Shown here: positions 15,756 to 24,737 of the stretch, in pieces
Numbering within the stretch: position 1 is the first letter of the stretch
Layout of the letters: each line of letters starts with the position of its first letter
Source of the DNA: DATJBF01 sp035515475
Lineage (GTDB): Bacteria > Verrucomicrobiota > Verrucomicrobiia > Palsa-1439
Assembly (NCBI GenBank): GCA_035515475.1
Contig: DATJBF010000035.1
Coordinates: 1-64,000, forward strand
Reading direction: 5' to 3'
DNA length: 64,000 bases
The notes under the pieces: generated by a model
Database searches by the model: none
The model's input: only the letters and a program-made list of their open reading frames with translations
What the model was told of the DNA's origin: nothing
Program-made: the position numbers and the translations under genes

Positions 15756-17516
15756 TCACTCCTGTCGGATCGGCACGCGGACCGTTGCCTGACCGCTGAG
15801 CACCCAGTCGGTCGGTTCGACGAGTTGCAGGATGTCGGCCGCGGCGCTCCGGTCGCTGGTGCTGGAGTCTTCCAGTATGCCGACGATGCTCGGCGGGAGT
15901 TTCTTGAGCAGCTTGCCGCGGTATTGCATTCCCTGGGTGGGGGTTTGTACGAGCGCCACCAGATCCGTGTTGCGGTGCCTTTTTTGGATTGCGTCGAGAA
16001 AATCGCTGAGACTGTCGGGCGGCGCGACGTCGGGCGGCGCGCTGCCGCCCGCCAGTACCGTCACGGCCAGGGATCGCATCGTATCGGTGTCGGCGGGCAC
16101 TTTGATGGGGATCGTTCTCGTGACCTCGGGTTGGCCGAAGGGTTTAAGCACGATACTGAGGAGTGCCACCTCCCCACGCTCGACTTGGGCTTTGTTGAAA
16201 TAGGCGCGCTTGATCTCGGCGGTTTGGCGCGTGAGCGCGGCGTCAACTTTGACTTCGACATGCTTGATGGTTGGGCTGCCGAAGGGCGTATCGAACGCCG
16301 CAACGAGCGGCATGAGCGCGTCCATGTCCAGCAGGCCGCCGGCGGGATTGAAAAACGTGTTGGCGATGGAAATCGTGCGCGCCGGTTGACCCGCTTTCGG
16401 GAGCGCCAGCTCGGCGTTCAGAGCGATCCACGTGGTCGTGTCCTGCGACGAACTCGACCCCGCCGTCACCGCTTCGGCGATGGCGAGAACGACCAATCGC
16501 GGTGTGAACGCCTGGTTGTCCATCACCTCCAGGGCGTAATGGTCGCTCTGGCCGGTCGTACGATTGGCAACGTCTACGCTGACAGGGATCATCCGGGCCC
16601 GCACCTTGGCGTCGGCCACGATGCAGCTTTGCCAGTCGCCAACCATCGAACCGATCTCGGCCACCGGGGTGGCCATCTTAAAGGAAGTCTCGAGGCTGGA
16701 CAGGATCGTATGCACTTCGGCCAAGACCGCCGGTGCCTGGACGGCGCCGCCTCGAAAGAACGGATGACCGAAAGCCAGGATGCGGTTGTTCTCGACGTAG
16801 GTGGCGGTGCCGACCGCCGTGGCATTCATATCGCCGCGGATCAATTGCACGCCAATCGAGCCGCCGGGTTCGATGTCACCACTCCGTCGCGGCAGCGGCG
16901 ACGTGGCGGCGCCACCCGCGGCGACGGGGATCATGCCAAGCTGCTCGAACTTGGGCGCGAACCACTCCAGTACGCGGGGACTGAAACCCGCCAGCGACAG
17001 CGGCGTCAACAGTGGTCGCGGAGTTGAAAAATCCTCGGCGCCACGAACCAACGGGGCATTGGGTAGATCGAACGGCGTGGTCGGCGTGCTCTCCGAGCGC
17101 AGTGATTCCGTCAGAGCAGCGCGGTCCGTCGCCGGCCGCTTGAGTTCGGCCATCATGTTATGGATGGGCGTGACGCCGGCCATCGGGTCGTTTTCAAAGC
17201 TCCAACCGTAGGCGAGCGCGCCGATGAGTTTGTCGTCGATATAGATCGGGCTGCCGCTCATGCCGGCGATGACCTTGTGTTTCTCCAGGTTCGCGCCGCT
17301 CATCCGGATGAGAATCATGTCCTGCTTCGGGAACGTGTTCTTGAGCACGCCCACGATCTCGACGTCGAAGCGCTGCGGCGTGGTGCCTTGGAATACGGAA
17401 AGACCGTAGCCTTTCATGCCCGGCTTGAGTTGATCGGGCCGCAACGTGGCGACGGCCAATGCCGGGCGCCAACTGGAGAACAGCGAGAGCAGAAACAGGG
17501 CGGCGATTCTGGTCAT
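15756..17516 (-). CDS. SpoIVB-like S55 peptidase-domain protein
   Basis: A 586-residue exported protein with a signal peptide (residues 1-21, ending PALA). Residues 27-130 match the SpoIVB S55 domain: LKPGMKGYGLSVFQGT, FDVEIVGVLKN, ILIRMSGANLEKHKVIAGMSGSPIYID. The GMSGSP motif (residues 85-90) holds the nucleophile Ser of this serine protease family; the His could be that of EKHKVIAG but the full triad is not proven. The rest is less conserved and includes AFGHPFFRGG. It overlaps the hydrolase-like gene upstream by ATGA and lies seven bases before the propeller gene. In this non-sporulating context it probably cleaves or senses an envelope protein, possibly encoded in this operon. Confidence 0.85.
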   Translation of the reverse strand: MTRIAALFLLSLFSSWRPALAVATLRPDQLKPGMKGYGLSVFQGTTPQRFDVEIVGVLKNTFPKQDMILIRMSGANLEKHKVIAGMSGSPIYIDDKLIGALAYGWSFENDPMAGVTPIHNMMAELKRPATDRAALTESLRSESTPTTPFDLPNAPLVRGAEDFSTPRPLLTPLSLAGFSPRVLEWFAPKFEQLGMIPVAAGGAATSPLPRRSGDIEPGGSIGVQLIRGDMNATAVGTATYVENNRILAFGHPFFRGGAVQAPAVLAEVHTILSSLETSFKMATPVAEIGSMVGDWQSCIVADAKVRARMIPVSVDVANRTTGQSDHYALEVMDNQAFTPRLVVLAIAEAVTAGSSSSQDTTTWIALNAELALPKAGQPARTISIANTFFNPAGGLLDMDALMPLVAAFDTPFGSPTIKHVEVKVDAALTRQTAEIKRAYFNKAQVERGEVALLSIVLKPFGQPEVTRTIPIKVPADTDTMRSLAVTVLAGGSAPPDVAPPDSLSDFLDAIQKRHRNTDLVALVQTPTQGMQYRGKLLKKLPPSIVGILEDSSTSDRSAAADILQLVEPTDWVLSGQATVRVPIRQE

Positions 17517-18451
17517 GATGTTGGCTCTTTGGACGCCGGCGCATCGCCCGGCGTTGAAGAAGAAGTGGCGTCCGTGCCGGGTTTCGGCTGGTCGGGCGCC
17601 GGCCGTGTCGGGCCGTGGACGAAACGCGAGATCGCGTCGTAGTACGTGTCGAACGAATTCACAAAGGCGTCCTTGTGGGAGCCGTGAATCTCGACGAGTT
17701 CTTTCGGCTGATGGGCGAGCGCGAACAACCGGCGCGAATCGTTGAACGACGCCGCATCGTCGTCGTCGCTGTGGATCAAGAGCACAGGCATGCGCACGCT
17801 GCCGATCTTGCTGAGGGAATCAAACCGATTGTGGAGCAGGTACTGCCAGGGAATCAAGGGCCAGTCCTGGCGGACGTTCTCGAGGACCGAGGCGGTGGCG
17901 CCTTCGGTGATCAGGCCTGCCGCGCGGGCCTTTGTGGCCAGGCCGATCGCCACGGCCGCGCCCAGACCTTCACCGTAAATGTAGAGTTGAGCGGGTTTCA
18001 CGTCGCGTTGATCGACCAGGTAGGAGTAGGCGGCAAGCGCGTCCTCGGACAGACCGCGCTCGCCTGGGGCGCCCCCGCTCTTGCCGTAACCGCGGTAGTC
18101 GATGATGAACACGGCCAGACCGATGTCGTGGAAGAGGTGGATCTTTTCCAGGCGGTCGCTGATGTTGCCGTCGCCATCGTGCAGGAAGAGCAGCGTCGGC
18201 GAAGTGGGCTCGGCCGGGGCGACATCCGCGCGGGGGTGCTGCGGGATGAACCAGCCGTAGATCGTCACGCCGTCCGACGCGGTGAGGACCGCGGTGTCGA
18301 ACGGCAGATCGATGTCCTGAGGCGTTTTGGTCAACGTCGTACTCGGGTTGAAGACGACCCGCTGGTCGTAGGTGCGCAGTCCGAGATACGCGCCACCCAC
18401 CACGAGCAGGAACAAAATAAGGCGCCACCGCGATCTGGTCGTTCGTTTCAT
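17513..18451 (-). CDS. Alpha/beta-hydrolase-fold protein lacking the catalytic Ser
   Basis: A 312-residue protein with one N-terminal membrane helix (residues 9-22) and an alpha/beta hydrolase domain of the BEM46/YfhR kind. Recognisable parts: LLFLHDGDGNISDRLEKI (oxyanion region), IDYRGYGKSGG, the elbow YIYGEGLGAAVA, Asp-rich LLIHSDDDDAASF and EIHGSHKDAF with the His. The elbow normally reads GESLG; here residue 162 is Gly (codon GGT), so the usual nucleophile is missing. ATG 18451 begins the membrane helix; the ORF extends further upstream without support. It is the first gene of the operon and its stop overlaps the next start. It may be a non-catalytic binding protein. Confidence 0.8.
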   Translation of the reverse strand: MKRTTRSRWRLILFLLVVGGAYLGLRTYDQRVVFNPSTTLTKTPQDIDLPFDTAVLTASDGVTIYGWFIPQHPRADVAPAEPTSPTLLFLHDGDGNISDRLEKIHLFHDIGLAVFIIDYRGYGKSGGAPGERGLSEDALAAYSYLVDQRDVKPAQLYIYGEGLGAAVAIGLATKARAAGLITEGATASVLENVRQDWPLIPWQYLLHNRFDSLSKIGSVRMPVLLIHSDDDDAASFNDSRRLFALAHQPKELVEIHGSHKDAFVNSFDTYYDAISRFVHGPTRPAPDQPKPGTDATSSSTPGDAPASKEPTS

Positions 18452-18704
18452 GAGCGCTCCGCGCAGACTCGACCAAACAGATACTGGCAAGCAGCCGCGT
18501 CGTGCAACCGGAAAATCTTTCCCCACCACGCACCCGGACACAAGTCGCCGGACCAACGGTACAAATTTGTCTGTTGGGGTCACGACGCCTTCTCAAGTGG
18601 CCCGGTTTCGGGCTGGAAGCGACATGTCTCGGTTGACTTTTCGCAGTTCTTGGAGGCGGCATATTCCCTGCTCATTACTATTTGTACTGCAGTGAGATAG
18701 CTCC

Positions 18705-20630
18705 ATGGCGCAATCAACTGTCAGCAAACGCAACGTTCGGGAGTGCACACCGCGCGCACGACTCTACGGGATGGCGCTGGTGATCACGCTCTCGTACATG
18801 CTCATCGGTCGGCTCAACAACGACAACGATTCTTGGGTACAAGTTAATCTCCCGCTGAGCAGCGCGTCCCTGCTGCTCCTGTCGCTTTCGGGCGCCGAGG
18901 CATACCTGTACGTCCAGCGCGTGCAACGGCACCAAGCGCAACTTGAAAAGGTCCGGGCCCGCGAGATCGAGCTTTCCCAACACCTGGCTTTCCAGCGTCA
19001 GTCCACACTCAACCACATCTCCCGCGCGCTCATCGATAAACTCGACGTCACGCAGATCTCGCAGGAGGTTCTCGAAAGCATCGCCGAACTCTTCGAGGCC
19101 GACGCGGTGGCCACGTGGATCTCCGAAAAGAACGGCCCGACGCATTTCGCCCTCAAGAGCGCTTTCGGTTTCACGGCACACAACTTCGAACAACTGGAGG
19201 CATCCGACTGGTCATTCCCCGTCTACGAGCAAACGCAGCAGGAACCGCATCAGATCATCCTCGACAATCTATCGCAGGAGGGACCGCCCACGCTGGCCGC
19301 GGTGTGCGAGCGCGAACACATCTCCGGCGCGGTCCTGAACCCGATCATCCGCCGCGATGAGCTCGTGGGGATCATCGGGATCTTCTACCGCAAGACGCGA
19401 ACTCTCAATCCCTCGCTTACCGCGGAGATGCTCACAGTCGCCAACATCATCGCCAGCGCCGTGCAAGCCGAGGAGTTGTACCGCGATCTCGTGCAGGTGC
19501 AGAAGATCGAATCCATCGGTACGCTGACCAGCGGGATCGCGCACGACTTCAACAACGTGCTCGCGGCGATTTTGGCATGTGCCAATTACGTGAAACAGCA
19601 CACGGATCCATCGAGCCCGACGTACCGTTATCTGGAAGCGACCGAGGCCAGCGCCCTGCGCGGCGCCGCGCTCACCAAGCAGTTGCTCGCATTCGCCCGG
19701 CGCGAAGGCCCGCACCTGATCGTGCTCAATGCCAACGATTGCGTCGAGCAGACGTTGAAGATGTTGGACCGGAGTTTTGACAAAACGATTCTCATCCAAC
19801 GACAGTTCGCGAAAGATCTGCATTCGATTGAGGCCGATCCGTCCCAACTCGAACAGGTCATCCTCAACATTGCCGTCAACGCCCGCGACGCGATGCCCGA
19901 GGGCGGCATGTTCACCATCACGACCCACAACGTCCACCTCGAAGCCACCGACCCGTTCCGGCCGGCCGTGTCGCTGCCCGACGGCGATTACGTCGTGCTC
20001 GGTTTTCGCGACACCGGCTGCGGGATGGACGAGGCCACGCTGGCGCGCATCTTCGAGCCGTTCTTCACGACGAAACGCCCGGGCAATGGCACGGGACTCG
20101 GTCTGTCCCTCGTGCTGAGTATCATCAAGGGGTTCGAAGGCGAAATCCGCGTCGAGTCAAAACCCGGCCAGGGCGCGCTGTTTGAAATCTTTCTGCCTGC
20201 CTCCGAGAAGGTGGCAACGACGACGCCCGCGCCAACCGTGCCGATCGCGCGCGGCGGCCACGAATGCATCCTGCTCGCCGAAGACGAGGATGTGATCCGC
20301 GAGATGGCCCAGATCGGCCTCGAATCAAAAGGGTACCGCGTGTTCGGCGCGACCGACGGGGCCATGGCGGCGTCCATCTACCGCGAGCACTGGCGGGAAA
20401 TCGATTTGGTGGTGGCCGACATGGTCATGCCGCGCATGAGCGGCCCGGAGTTGTTCGGCTGTCTCAAGGAGGTCAACCCCGGCGTGCGCGTCGTCGTCTC
20501 CAGCGGATACAGCCACGACCAGGAAGGCCAACGGATGCTCCGCCACGGCTGCCTCGGTTATCTCCAAAAACCCTACAACATCGAGACGCTCAACCAACTC
20601 GTCCGCTCCGTCCTCGACTCGGGACTGTAG
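18705..20630 (+). CDS. Hybrid sensor histidine kinase (2 TM, GAF, HisKA, HATPase, REC)
   Basis: A 641-residue kinase. Two membrane helices (about residues 24-37 and 47-66) are followed by a coiled coil, a GAF domain (about 100-260), HisKA with phospho-acceptor His280 in SGIAHDFNNVLAA, and an HATPase domain with N-box NIAVNARDAMPEGG and G-boxes RDTGCGMDEATL and GTGLGLSL. A C-terminal receiver domain starts ILLAEDEDVIREM, with acceptor Asp572 in VVADMVMP and the Lys of LQKPYNI. The GAF domain with short periplasmic loop suggests it senses a cytoplasmic cue. No partner regulator is adjacent; a phosphotransfer protein elsewhere may complete the relay. Confidence 0.95.
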   Translation: MAQSTVSKRNVRECTPRARLYGMALVITLSYMLIGRLNNDNDSWVQVNLPLSSASLLLLSLSGAEAYLYVQRVQRHQAQLEKVRAREIELSQHLAFQRQSTLNHISRALIDKLDVTQISQEVLESIAELFEADAVATWISEKNGPTHFALKSAFGFTAHNFEQLEASDWSFPVYEQTQQEPHQIILDNLSQEGPPTLAAVCEREHISGAVLNPIIRRDELVGIIGIFYRKTRTLNPSLTAEMLTVANIIASAVQAEELYRDLVQVQKIESIGTLTSGIAHDFNNVLAAILACANYVKQHTDPSSPTYRYLEATEASALRGAALTKQLLAFARREGPHLIVLNANDCVEQTLKMLDRSFDKTILIQRQFAKDLHSIEADPSQLEQVILNIAVNARDAMPEGGMFTITTHNVHLEATDPFRPAVSLPDGDYVVLGFRDTGCGMDEATLARIFEPFFTTKRPGNGTGLGLSLVLSIIKGFEGEIRVESKPGQGALFEIFLPASEKVATTTPAPTVPIARGGHECILLAEDEDVIREMAQIGLESKGYRVFGATDGAMAASIYREHWREIDLVVADMVMPRMSGPELFGCLKEVNPGVRVVVSSGYSHDQEGQRMLRHGCLGYLQKPYNIETLNQLVRSVLDSGL

Positions 20631-20675
20631 GCGTCGCTCGCGCCCGCCGCCCATGCAGCATCTGTCAACCTGACC

Positions 20676-22748
20676 TTAATCCCTCCTCTGAAGACCGCGC
20701 AGTCGCGCTAACGCGCGTTGCGCCGCGGTGAAGTCAGGCTTAAGCTGTACCGCCCGCTCGTAGTGTCCAATCGCCTCTTGAACTCTGCCGACCTGCACAA
20801 GGGCATTCCCCAGGTTGTTGTGTGCCCTGGCGTAGTCCGGATCGATTCGCAGGGCCTGCTCATAGTGTCCGATCGCCTCTTGAACTCTGCCGACCTGCAC
20901 AAGGGCAACCCCCAGGTTGTTGTGTGCCTTGGCGTAGTCCGGGTCGATTCGCAGCGCCTGCTCGTAGTGTCCGATTGCGTCGTCGATCCTGCCCGTCTGC
21001 GCGAGCACAACTCCCAGGTCGTTGTGCGCCTCGGCGTAGTCTGGGTCGATTCGCAACGCCTGCTCGTAGTGTCCGATTGCGTCCTCGATCCTGCCCGTCT
21101 GTGCGAGCGCAACTCCGAGGTTGTAGTGCGCCTCGGCATAGTCAGGCTTGATTCGCAGCGCCTGCTCTAAATACCCGATCCCCTCCATCACCCTGCCCTC
21201 GCGCACCAGTATCCCACCGAGTTGAACATGGGCTGGCGCGAATTCGGGCACCAGCCGGACAGTTTCGGCGTAGTGGACGACCGCCAGTTCTGGCTTCCCA
21301 TGCTCCTCGAGGTCAAGGGCAATATTGTAATGGGTCGTCGCGCGAATGTGGGTCTCGGGTACCATCGCGCGATTACACATAACCGCTGCCATGGCCGCGG
21401 TCGTCACGCCGGTCCAGAGAGCTTTCCATCGCTTCTCGTGTACGGCGCCCCGCAGGCCTGTTACCCCAGCCGCTGCTAACAGCACCAGAAGCGGTACGAC
21501 GGGAAACCGGTACCGCGAGAACACGTAGAATATGACCACGCTCGCCGCATAGCCGAGGATCATCGCGTAAAGCACCCACAGTCTTCTCCGCTGCGACCAG
21601 GTCAGGCAAACACCCAGCAACGCCAGGGGACAGATCGTGCCGAAGTGCAGTAGGTGGTTCAGCGTCCTCAGAAGCGGCGACCAATCCCCATACGTGTATT
21701 GATCCTCGCTGTCGCACACCTCGCTGACATTCCAGACGAGCAGACACTTCTTGACCATCAGTCGCAACCAACGAGCGGAGTTCTCACGAACCTCTACCAA
21801 CGCCCTGGCCGTCCAGTAACGCGATACCTCCCCGGGGCTGAGTCTGCGTCCCATCGCCCGCTCGGCCAGCCTCGTGGCGTCGTCGCGCTCGAACTCCGCG
21901 CTGCCATGTCCGGCGACCAGTGGGTGATAACCGCCTGTCGCGTCTCTGCCGTTGCCAATGTAAAAATTCGGGCCGAACTGTGCCGTCGTCAAATGAAACT
22001 CACCGCCGACCAGCAAGTTCCTACAACCGACCGGCAATAGTACCACCGCCAGCCCCAACAGAAGCAGCCCCGCCCATTGCAGTCGCGTCGTCCAGAGTTC
22101 TCGGCGCCAAAGTACGAATAGCCACGCCAACAGGATTGGCAAGAAAATGAGCCCATTTTCTCGCGTCAGCGCGAGCAACCCCAGGACGACACCCGTCCCC
22201 AGCCACCAGCGGCGCTGAGGGCGCTCCAATAACCTTCCCAACACCGCCAACAGCCCGCAGACGAAAAACAAATCCAGCACCGACTTCTGAATCGAGCAGT
22301 CGAAGAAAATCGCCGTCGGGCACGCCGCGAGGACGACGCCAGCCAAAAGACCCGCGTTTTGCGAGAAGAAACTCCGCCCCGCGCGCGCGAGTAACACACA
22401 CGAGCCGGCGCCGATGACGATCTGCACCAGCCGTACTGCCAGCAGATTCCTTCCCCACAATATGTAAAGTCCCCCGAGAAAATACGGATAGAGCGGAGCC
22501 TGATAAAACACGTTTTTACCAAGCCAGTCGCCATTCGCAATTTGGCGCGCCCACGCGTCGTAGCTTGCCGCGTCGCCCAGGAGCATGGGGAACACAGGCG
22601 CGTCCCTAATTTGCCACAGATAAACCGCTCGTAACACAAGGGCGACTATCCACACCAAGATATAAGGTGCAACTTTGCGGCTGAGACTCGGGGGGTTCTC
22701 TGGGGGCGAACAGCGTGGCGCGGGGCCATACTTGAACGGTGAAGTCAA
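20676..22748 (-). CDS. GT-C-type membrane glycosyltransferase with C-terminal TPR repeats
   Basis: A 690-residue protein. Residues about 28-470 hold ten or more membrane helices of the ArnT/PMT (GT39-like) kind; GDAASYDAWARQI in the first luminal loop carries the acidic residues expected of GT-C enzymes, and YQAPLYPYFLGGLY follows. Residues about 480-680 are six TPR units, several almost identical in DNA. Such proteins usually move sugar from a lipid carrier to an exported acceptor; the TPRs, presumably periplasmic, may hold the acceptor. The start is TTG 22748; no ATG precedes the first helix. It is a close paralogue of 40388-42322 and is related in design to 42566-44548 and 55233-57284. Confidence 0.8.
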   Translation of the reverse strand: MTSPFKYGPAPRCSPPENPPSLSRKVAPYILVWIVALVLRAVYLWQIRDAPVFPMLLGDAASYDAWARQIANGDWLGKNVFYQAPLYPYFLGGLYILWGRNLLAVRLVQIVIGAGSCVLLARAGRSFFSQNAGLLAGVVLAACPTAIFFDCSIQKSVLDLFFVCGLLAVLGRLLERPQRRWWLGTGVVLGLLALTRENGLIFLPILLAWLFVLWRRELWTTRLQWAGLLLLGLAVVLLPVGCRNLLVGGEFHLTTAQFGPNFYIGNGRDATGGYHPLVAGHGSAEFERDDATRLAERAMGRRLSPGEVSRYWTARALVEVRENSARWLRLMVKKCLLVWNVSEVCDSEDQYTYGDWSPLLRTLNHLLHFGTICPLALLGVCLTWSQRRRLWVLYAMILGYAASVVIFYVFSRYRFPVVPLLVLLAAAGVTGLRGAVHEKRWKALWTGVTTAAMAAVMCNRAMVPETHIRATTHYNIALDLEEHGKPELAVVHYAETVRLVPEFAPAHVQLGGILVREGRVMEGIGYLEQALRIKPDYAEAHYNLGVALAQTGRIEDAIGHYEQALRIDPDYAEAHNDLGVVLAQTGRIDDAIGHYEQALRIDPDYAKAHNNLGVALVQVGRVQEAIGHYEQALRIDPDYARAHNNLGNALVQVGRVQEAIGHYERAVQLKPDFTAAQRALARLRGLQRRD
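20718..21150 (-). repeat. Tandem 102-bp TPR-coding repeats
   Basis: Four successive 102-base units, each coding a 34-residue TPR (for example EAIGHYEQALRIDPDYAKAH), are nearly identical in DNA, including synonymous positions. This points to recent tandem duplication or gene conversion within the gene and predicts variable repeat number between strains. Confidence 0.8.
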
Positions 22749-22938
22749 GACACAACCCGGTTCTCAGAGAGAACCCAATTCGTAACCTCAGGTCTCATTA
22801 ATCGTCAATGCGCCTTTGTGGCTTTGGTGGTTTCACAGAACCGTCCGAGTTTCCTCTCACGCGCTGCTCGCCCGGCCGATCGCCGCACCCTGCTGCTCAC
22901 GCTGCCGCAGTCGAATCTGCTCTCCGCTGCCACTCCCA

Positions 22939-23733
22939 TCACTCCTTCGGTGCCCGCGTCAGCGGCACGAAGGCGACCGGGGCCACGTGTTGCTGGGTGA
23001 CTTTTCCGGTGGTGCTCTTCTCCACCAACACCAGTGATTGCCGGCCGGCGACCTCGCCGATGGGAATCACCATCCGGCCACCGGGCTTGAGTTGCTCGAT
23101 CAACGGCGGCGGCACCTGCTCCGCGCCTGCGGTGACGATGATCGCGTCGAACGGCGCGTGCTCGGGCCAGCCGAGGTAACCGTCGCCGAGTTTGACCTGC
23201 ACCTTGCCGTACCCGAGGCGTTTGAGCCGTTCCGCCGCAGCGGTGGCGAGGGGTTCGATGATTTCGATGGAATACACTTCCCTGGCGATCTCGTCCAGAA
23301 CCGCCGCCTGGTATCCCGAGCCGGTGCCGATCTCCAGCACTTTCGATTGCGGCGTAAGCTGGAGCAGTTCGGTCATCAGGGCGACGATGTAGGGCTGGGA
23401 AATCGTTTGGTCGTAGCCGATGGGGAGCGGGCCGTCGTCGTACGCAGAATCGACCCAGCGCTCGGGCACAAACTCGTGCCGCGGCACCTTGCGCATCGCG
23501 GCGAGCACGTTTTCATCCGTGACGCCGCGCGCTTCGATTTGCTCACGGACCATACGTTCGCGGCTGGCCTCGAACGACTCGGGGCGGAACGACAAATCAA
23601 CCGTCCGCCGGCACGCTGCGGTTCCCAGTGTCGCGACCGCAACGCCCAACCTCAGCGTCGGCCAGACCGCCTCAGGAAAGTTCCTCTTCCGCCATCGGCT
23701 TCTGGCCCGCTTGTCTGGCCAGCCATTCCTCAA
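22939..23733 (-). CDS. pcm: Protein-L-isoaspartate O-methyltransferase, possibly exported
   Basis: Core residues match Pcm, which uses S-adenosylmethionine to repair isoaspartyl residues: MVREQIEARGVTDENVL, GYDQTISQPYIVALMTELL (substrate loop), VLEIGTGSGYQAAVL (SAM site), FDAIIVTAGAEQVP and a C-terminal VAFVPL. A cytosolic start would be ATG 23553 (204 residues). However, coding-type base use continues upstream, with a hydrophobic stretch LRLGVAVATLGTAAC followed by RR, resembling a lipoprotein signal. The frame reaches TTG 23733, overlapping the ferritin gene by 62 bases; intermediate TTG or CTG starts near 23650 are possible. The start is therefore uncertain. Confidence 0.85.
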   Translation of the reverse strand: MRNGWPDKRARSRWRKRNFPEAVWPTLRLGVAVATLGTAACRRTVDLSFRPESFEASRERMVREQIEARGVTDENVLAAMRKVPRHEFVPERWVDSAYDDGPLPIGYDQTISQPYIVALMTELLQLTPQSKVLEIGTGSGYQAAVLDEIAREVYSIEIIEPLATAAAERLKRLGYGKVQVKLGDGYLGWPEHAPFDAIIVTAGAEQVPPPLIEQLKPGGRMVIPIGEVAGRQSLVLVEKSTTGKVTQQHVAPVAFVPLTRAPKE

Positions 23734-24190
23734 CTCGCAACAGACCGCTTTCCCCCGCCCGACGGATCACTTTCAGCAGGGCATCCATCGAGGAGACCTC
23801 TTCGAGTTGCTCCTTCACGAACCACTGGAGGAAATTGTCGGTCGTATAATTGACTTCTTTCTTCGCAAGATCGACGAGCTTGTGAATCTGGTCGGTGACC
23901 TCGACCTCCCAATCGAGCGAGAGCTTCACCGCTTCTTCGGCCGACGCGAACTTGTGCTGCGGCGCTTTCACCGCGGGAATCACGACCTGGCCATCGGCCT
24001 CGACGAGAAATTTCACGAACCGCATCGCATGGTCGCGTTCTTCTTCGGCCTGTTTGTAGAAATGGGCGGCCAGTTGCGGGAGGGCTTCCTCGTCAAAGTG
24101 CGCGGCGATCGCCACATACTGCAACGAAGCGCCAAATTCGTTGCCGATTTGCTGGTTGATCGCGTCGTTGATCTTCTTGCTGATCAGCAT
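23672..24190 (-). CDS. Bacterial non-haem ferritin
   Basis: A 172-residue iron-storage protein, normal length for Ftn. The ferroxidase ligands are visible in the four-helix bundle: the first Glu in NQQIGNEFGASLQYVAI, the Glu and His in QAEEERDHAMRF, Glu in LDWEVEVTDQIH and the Gln/Glu pair of WFVKEQLEEV. It stores iron after oxidising Fe(II), acting as a 24-mer in the cytoplasm. No methionine at the haem-binding position is obvious. Its 3' end overlaps or abuts the pcm gene, so the two are probably co-transcribed, which makes sense for oxidative damage repair. Confidence 0.93.
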   Translation of the reverse strand: MLISKKINDAINQQIGNEFGASLQYVAIAAHFDEEALPQLAAHFYKQAEEERDHAMRFVKFLVEADGQVVIPAVKAPQHKFASAEEAVKLSLDWEVEVTDQIHKLVDLAKKEVNYTTDNFLQWFVKEQLEEVSSMDALLKVIRRAGESGLLRVEEWLARQAGQKPMAEEELS

Positions 24191-24227
24191 ACCAACAAGA
24201 TGCGGCGGCAGGGTACGTAATGCAATT

Positions 24228-24593
24228 CTATTCTGGCCAGGCTTCGTTGGTCTGCTTCGACTTCTTGTCGCGGGCTTTCAGCATGGCCTCGCGGGCCTTG
24301 GCCTTGGCAAACTTGCGGAAGCTGTCGGTTTGCCCGATCCGATATTCGTCGATAGCCTGGAAGGCCGCCTCGCGCCCCGCTTCGTACAGGTCCTGCGGAT
24401 TGATGCGGCGCTGCGCGATCTCAGCCGCTTGCAGGCGCAGGAGCGAATCCATCGCCTTCATAATGCTTTCCTTCGCGCGTTTGCCGAACACGCCCTGCGC
24501 TTTCTTGACCATGTCCGGTGTGATCGCCGCTTGCTCGGGATCGTCCTCTCGCAACGCGCCGTAATCGAGATGAATGATTGGGTCGTCTGGCAT
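24228..24593 (-). CDS. Small protein with sigma-70 region-2-like segment
   Basis: A 121-residue soluble, highly helical protein. Residues about 58-105 (PQDLYEAGREAAFQAIDEY, then DSFRKFAKAKAREAML) resemble region 2.1-2.2 of sigma-70 factors, where DL-QEG-GL-A--KFD-----FSTYA---IR-AI is typical. No region 3 or 4 is present, so it cannot be a complete sigma factor. The start ATG 24593 has AAAGAGAA upstream. The neighbours are ferritin and trpD, with 34 bases to ferritin. It could be an RNA-polymerase-binding protein, a remnant, or unrelated with a chance match. Confidence 0.7.
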   Translation of the reverse strand: MPDDPIIHLDYGALREDDPEQAAITPDMVKKAQGVFGKRAKESIMKAMDSLLRLQAAEIAQRRINPQDLYEAGREAAFQAIDEYRIGQTDSFRKFAKAKAREAMLKARDKKSKQTNEAWPE

Positions 24594-24737
24594 CGCAAAT
24601 TCTCTTTTGTTGACAATTCACCCGCCCGCCGGGCCAAACACCTCCCGCCGTCCTGCGGAAGACGTTCCACTTACCAGTTCATCTGCGGATAGGCAAGCAG
24701 AATCACTGGTTCGCGGCGCCGGCGGCACGGCGGGAAC

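Noticed and set aside
14541..17027. 828-codon plus-strand ORF opposite the propeller and S55 genes
   Set aside because: It is antisense to two supported genes and crosses the boundary between them; no domain is seen.
20718..21150. CRISPR-like array
   Set aside because: The 102-base repeats are in frame and code TPR motifs with no unique spacers.
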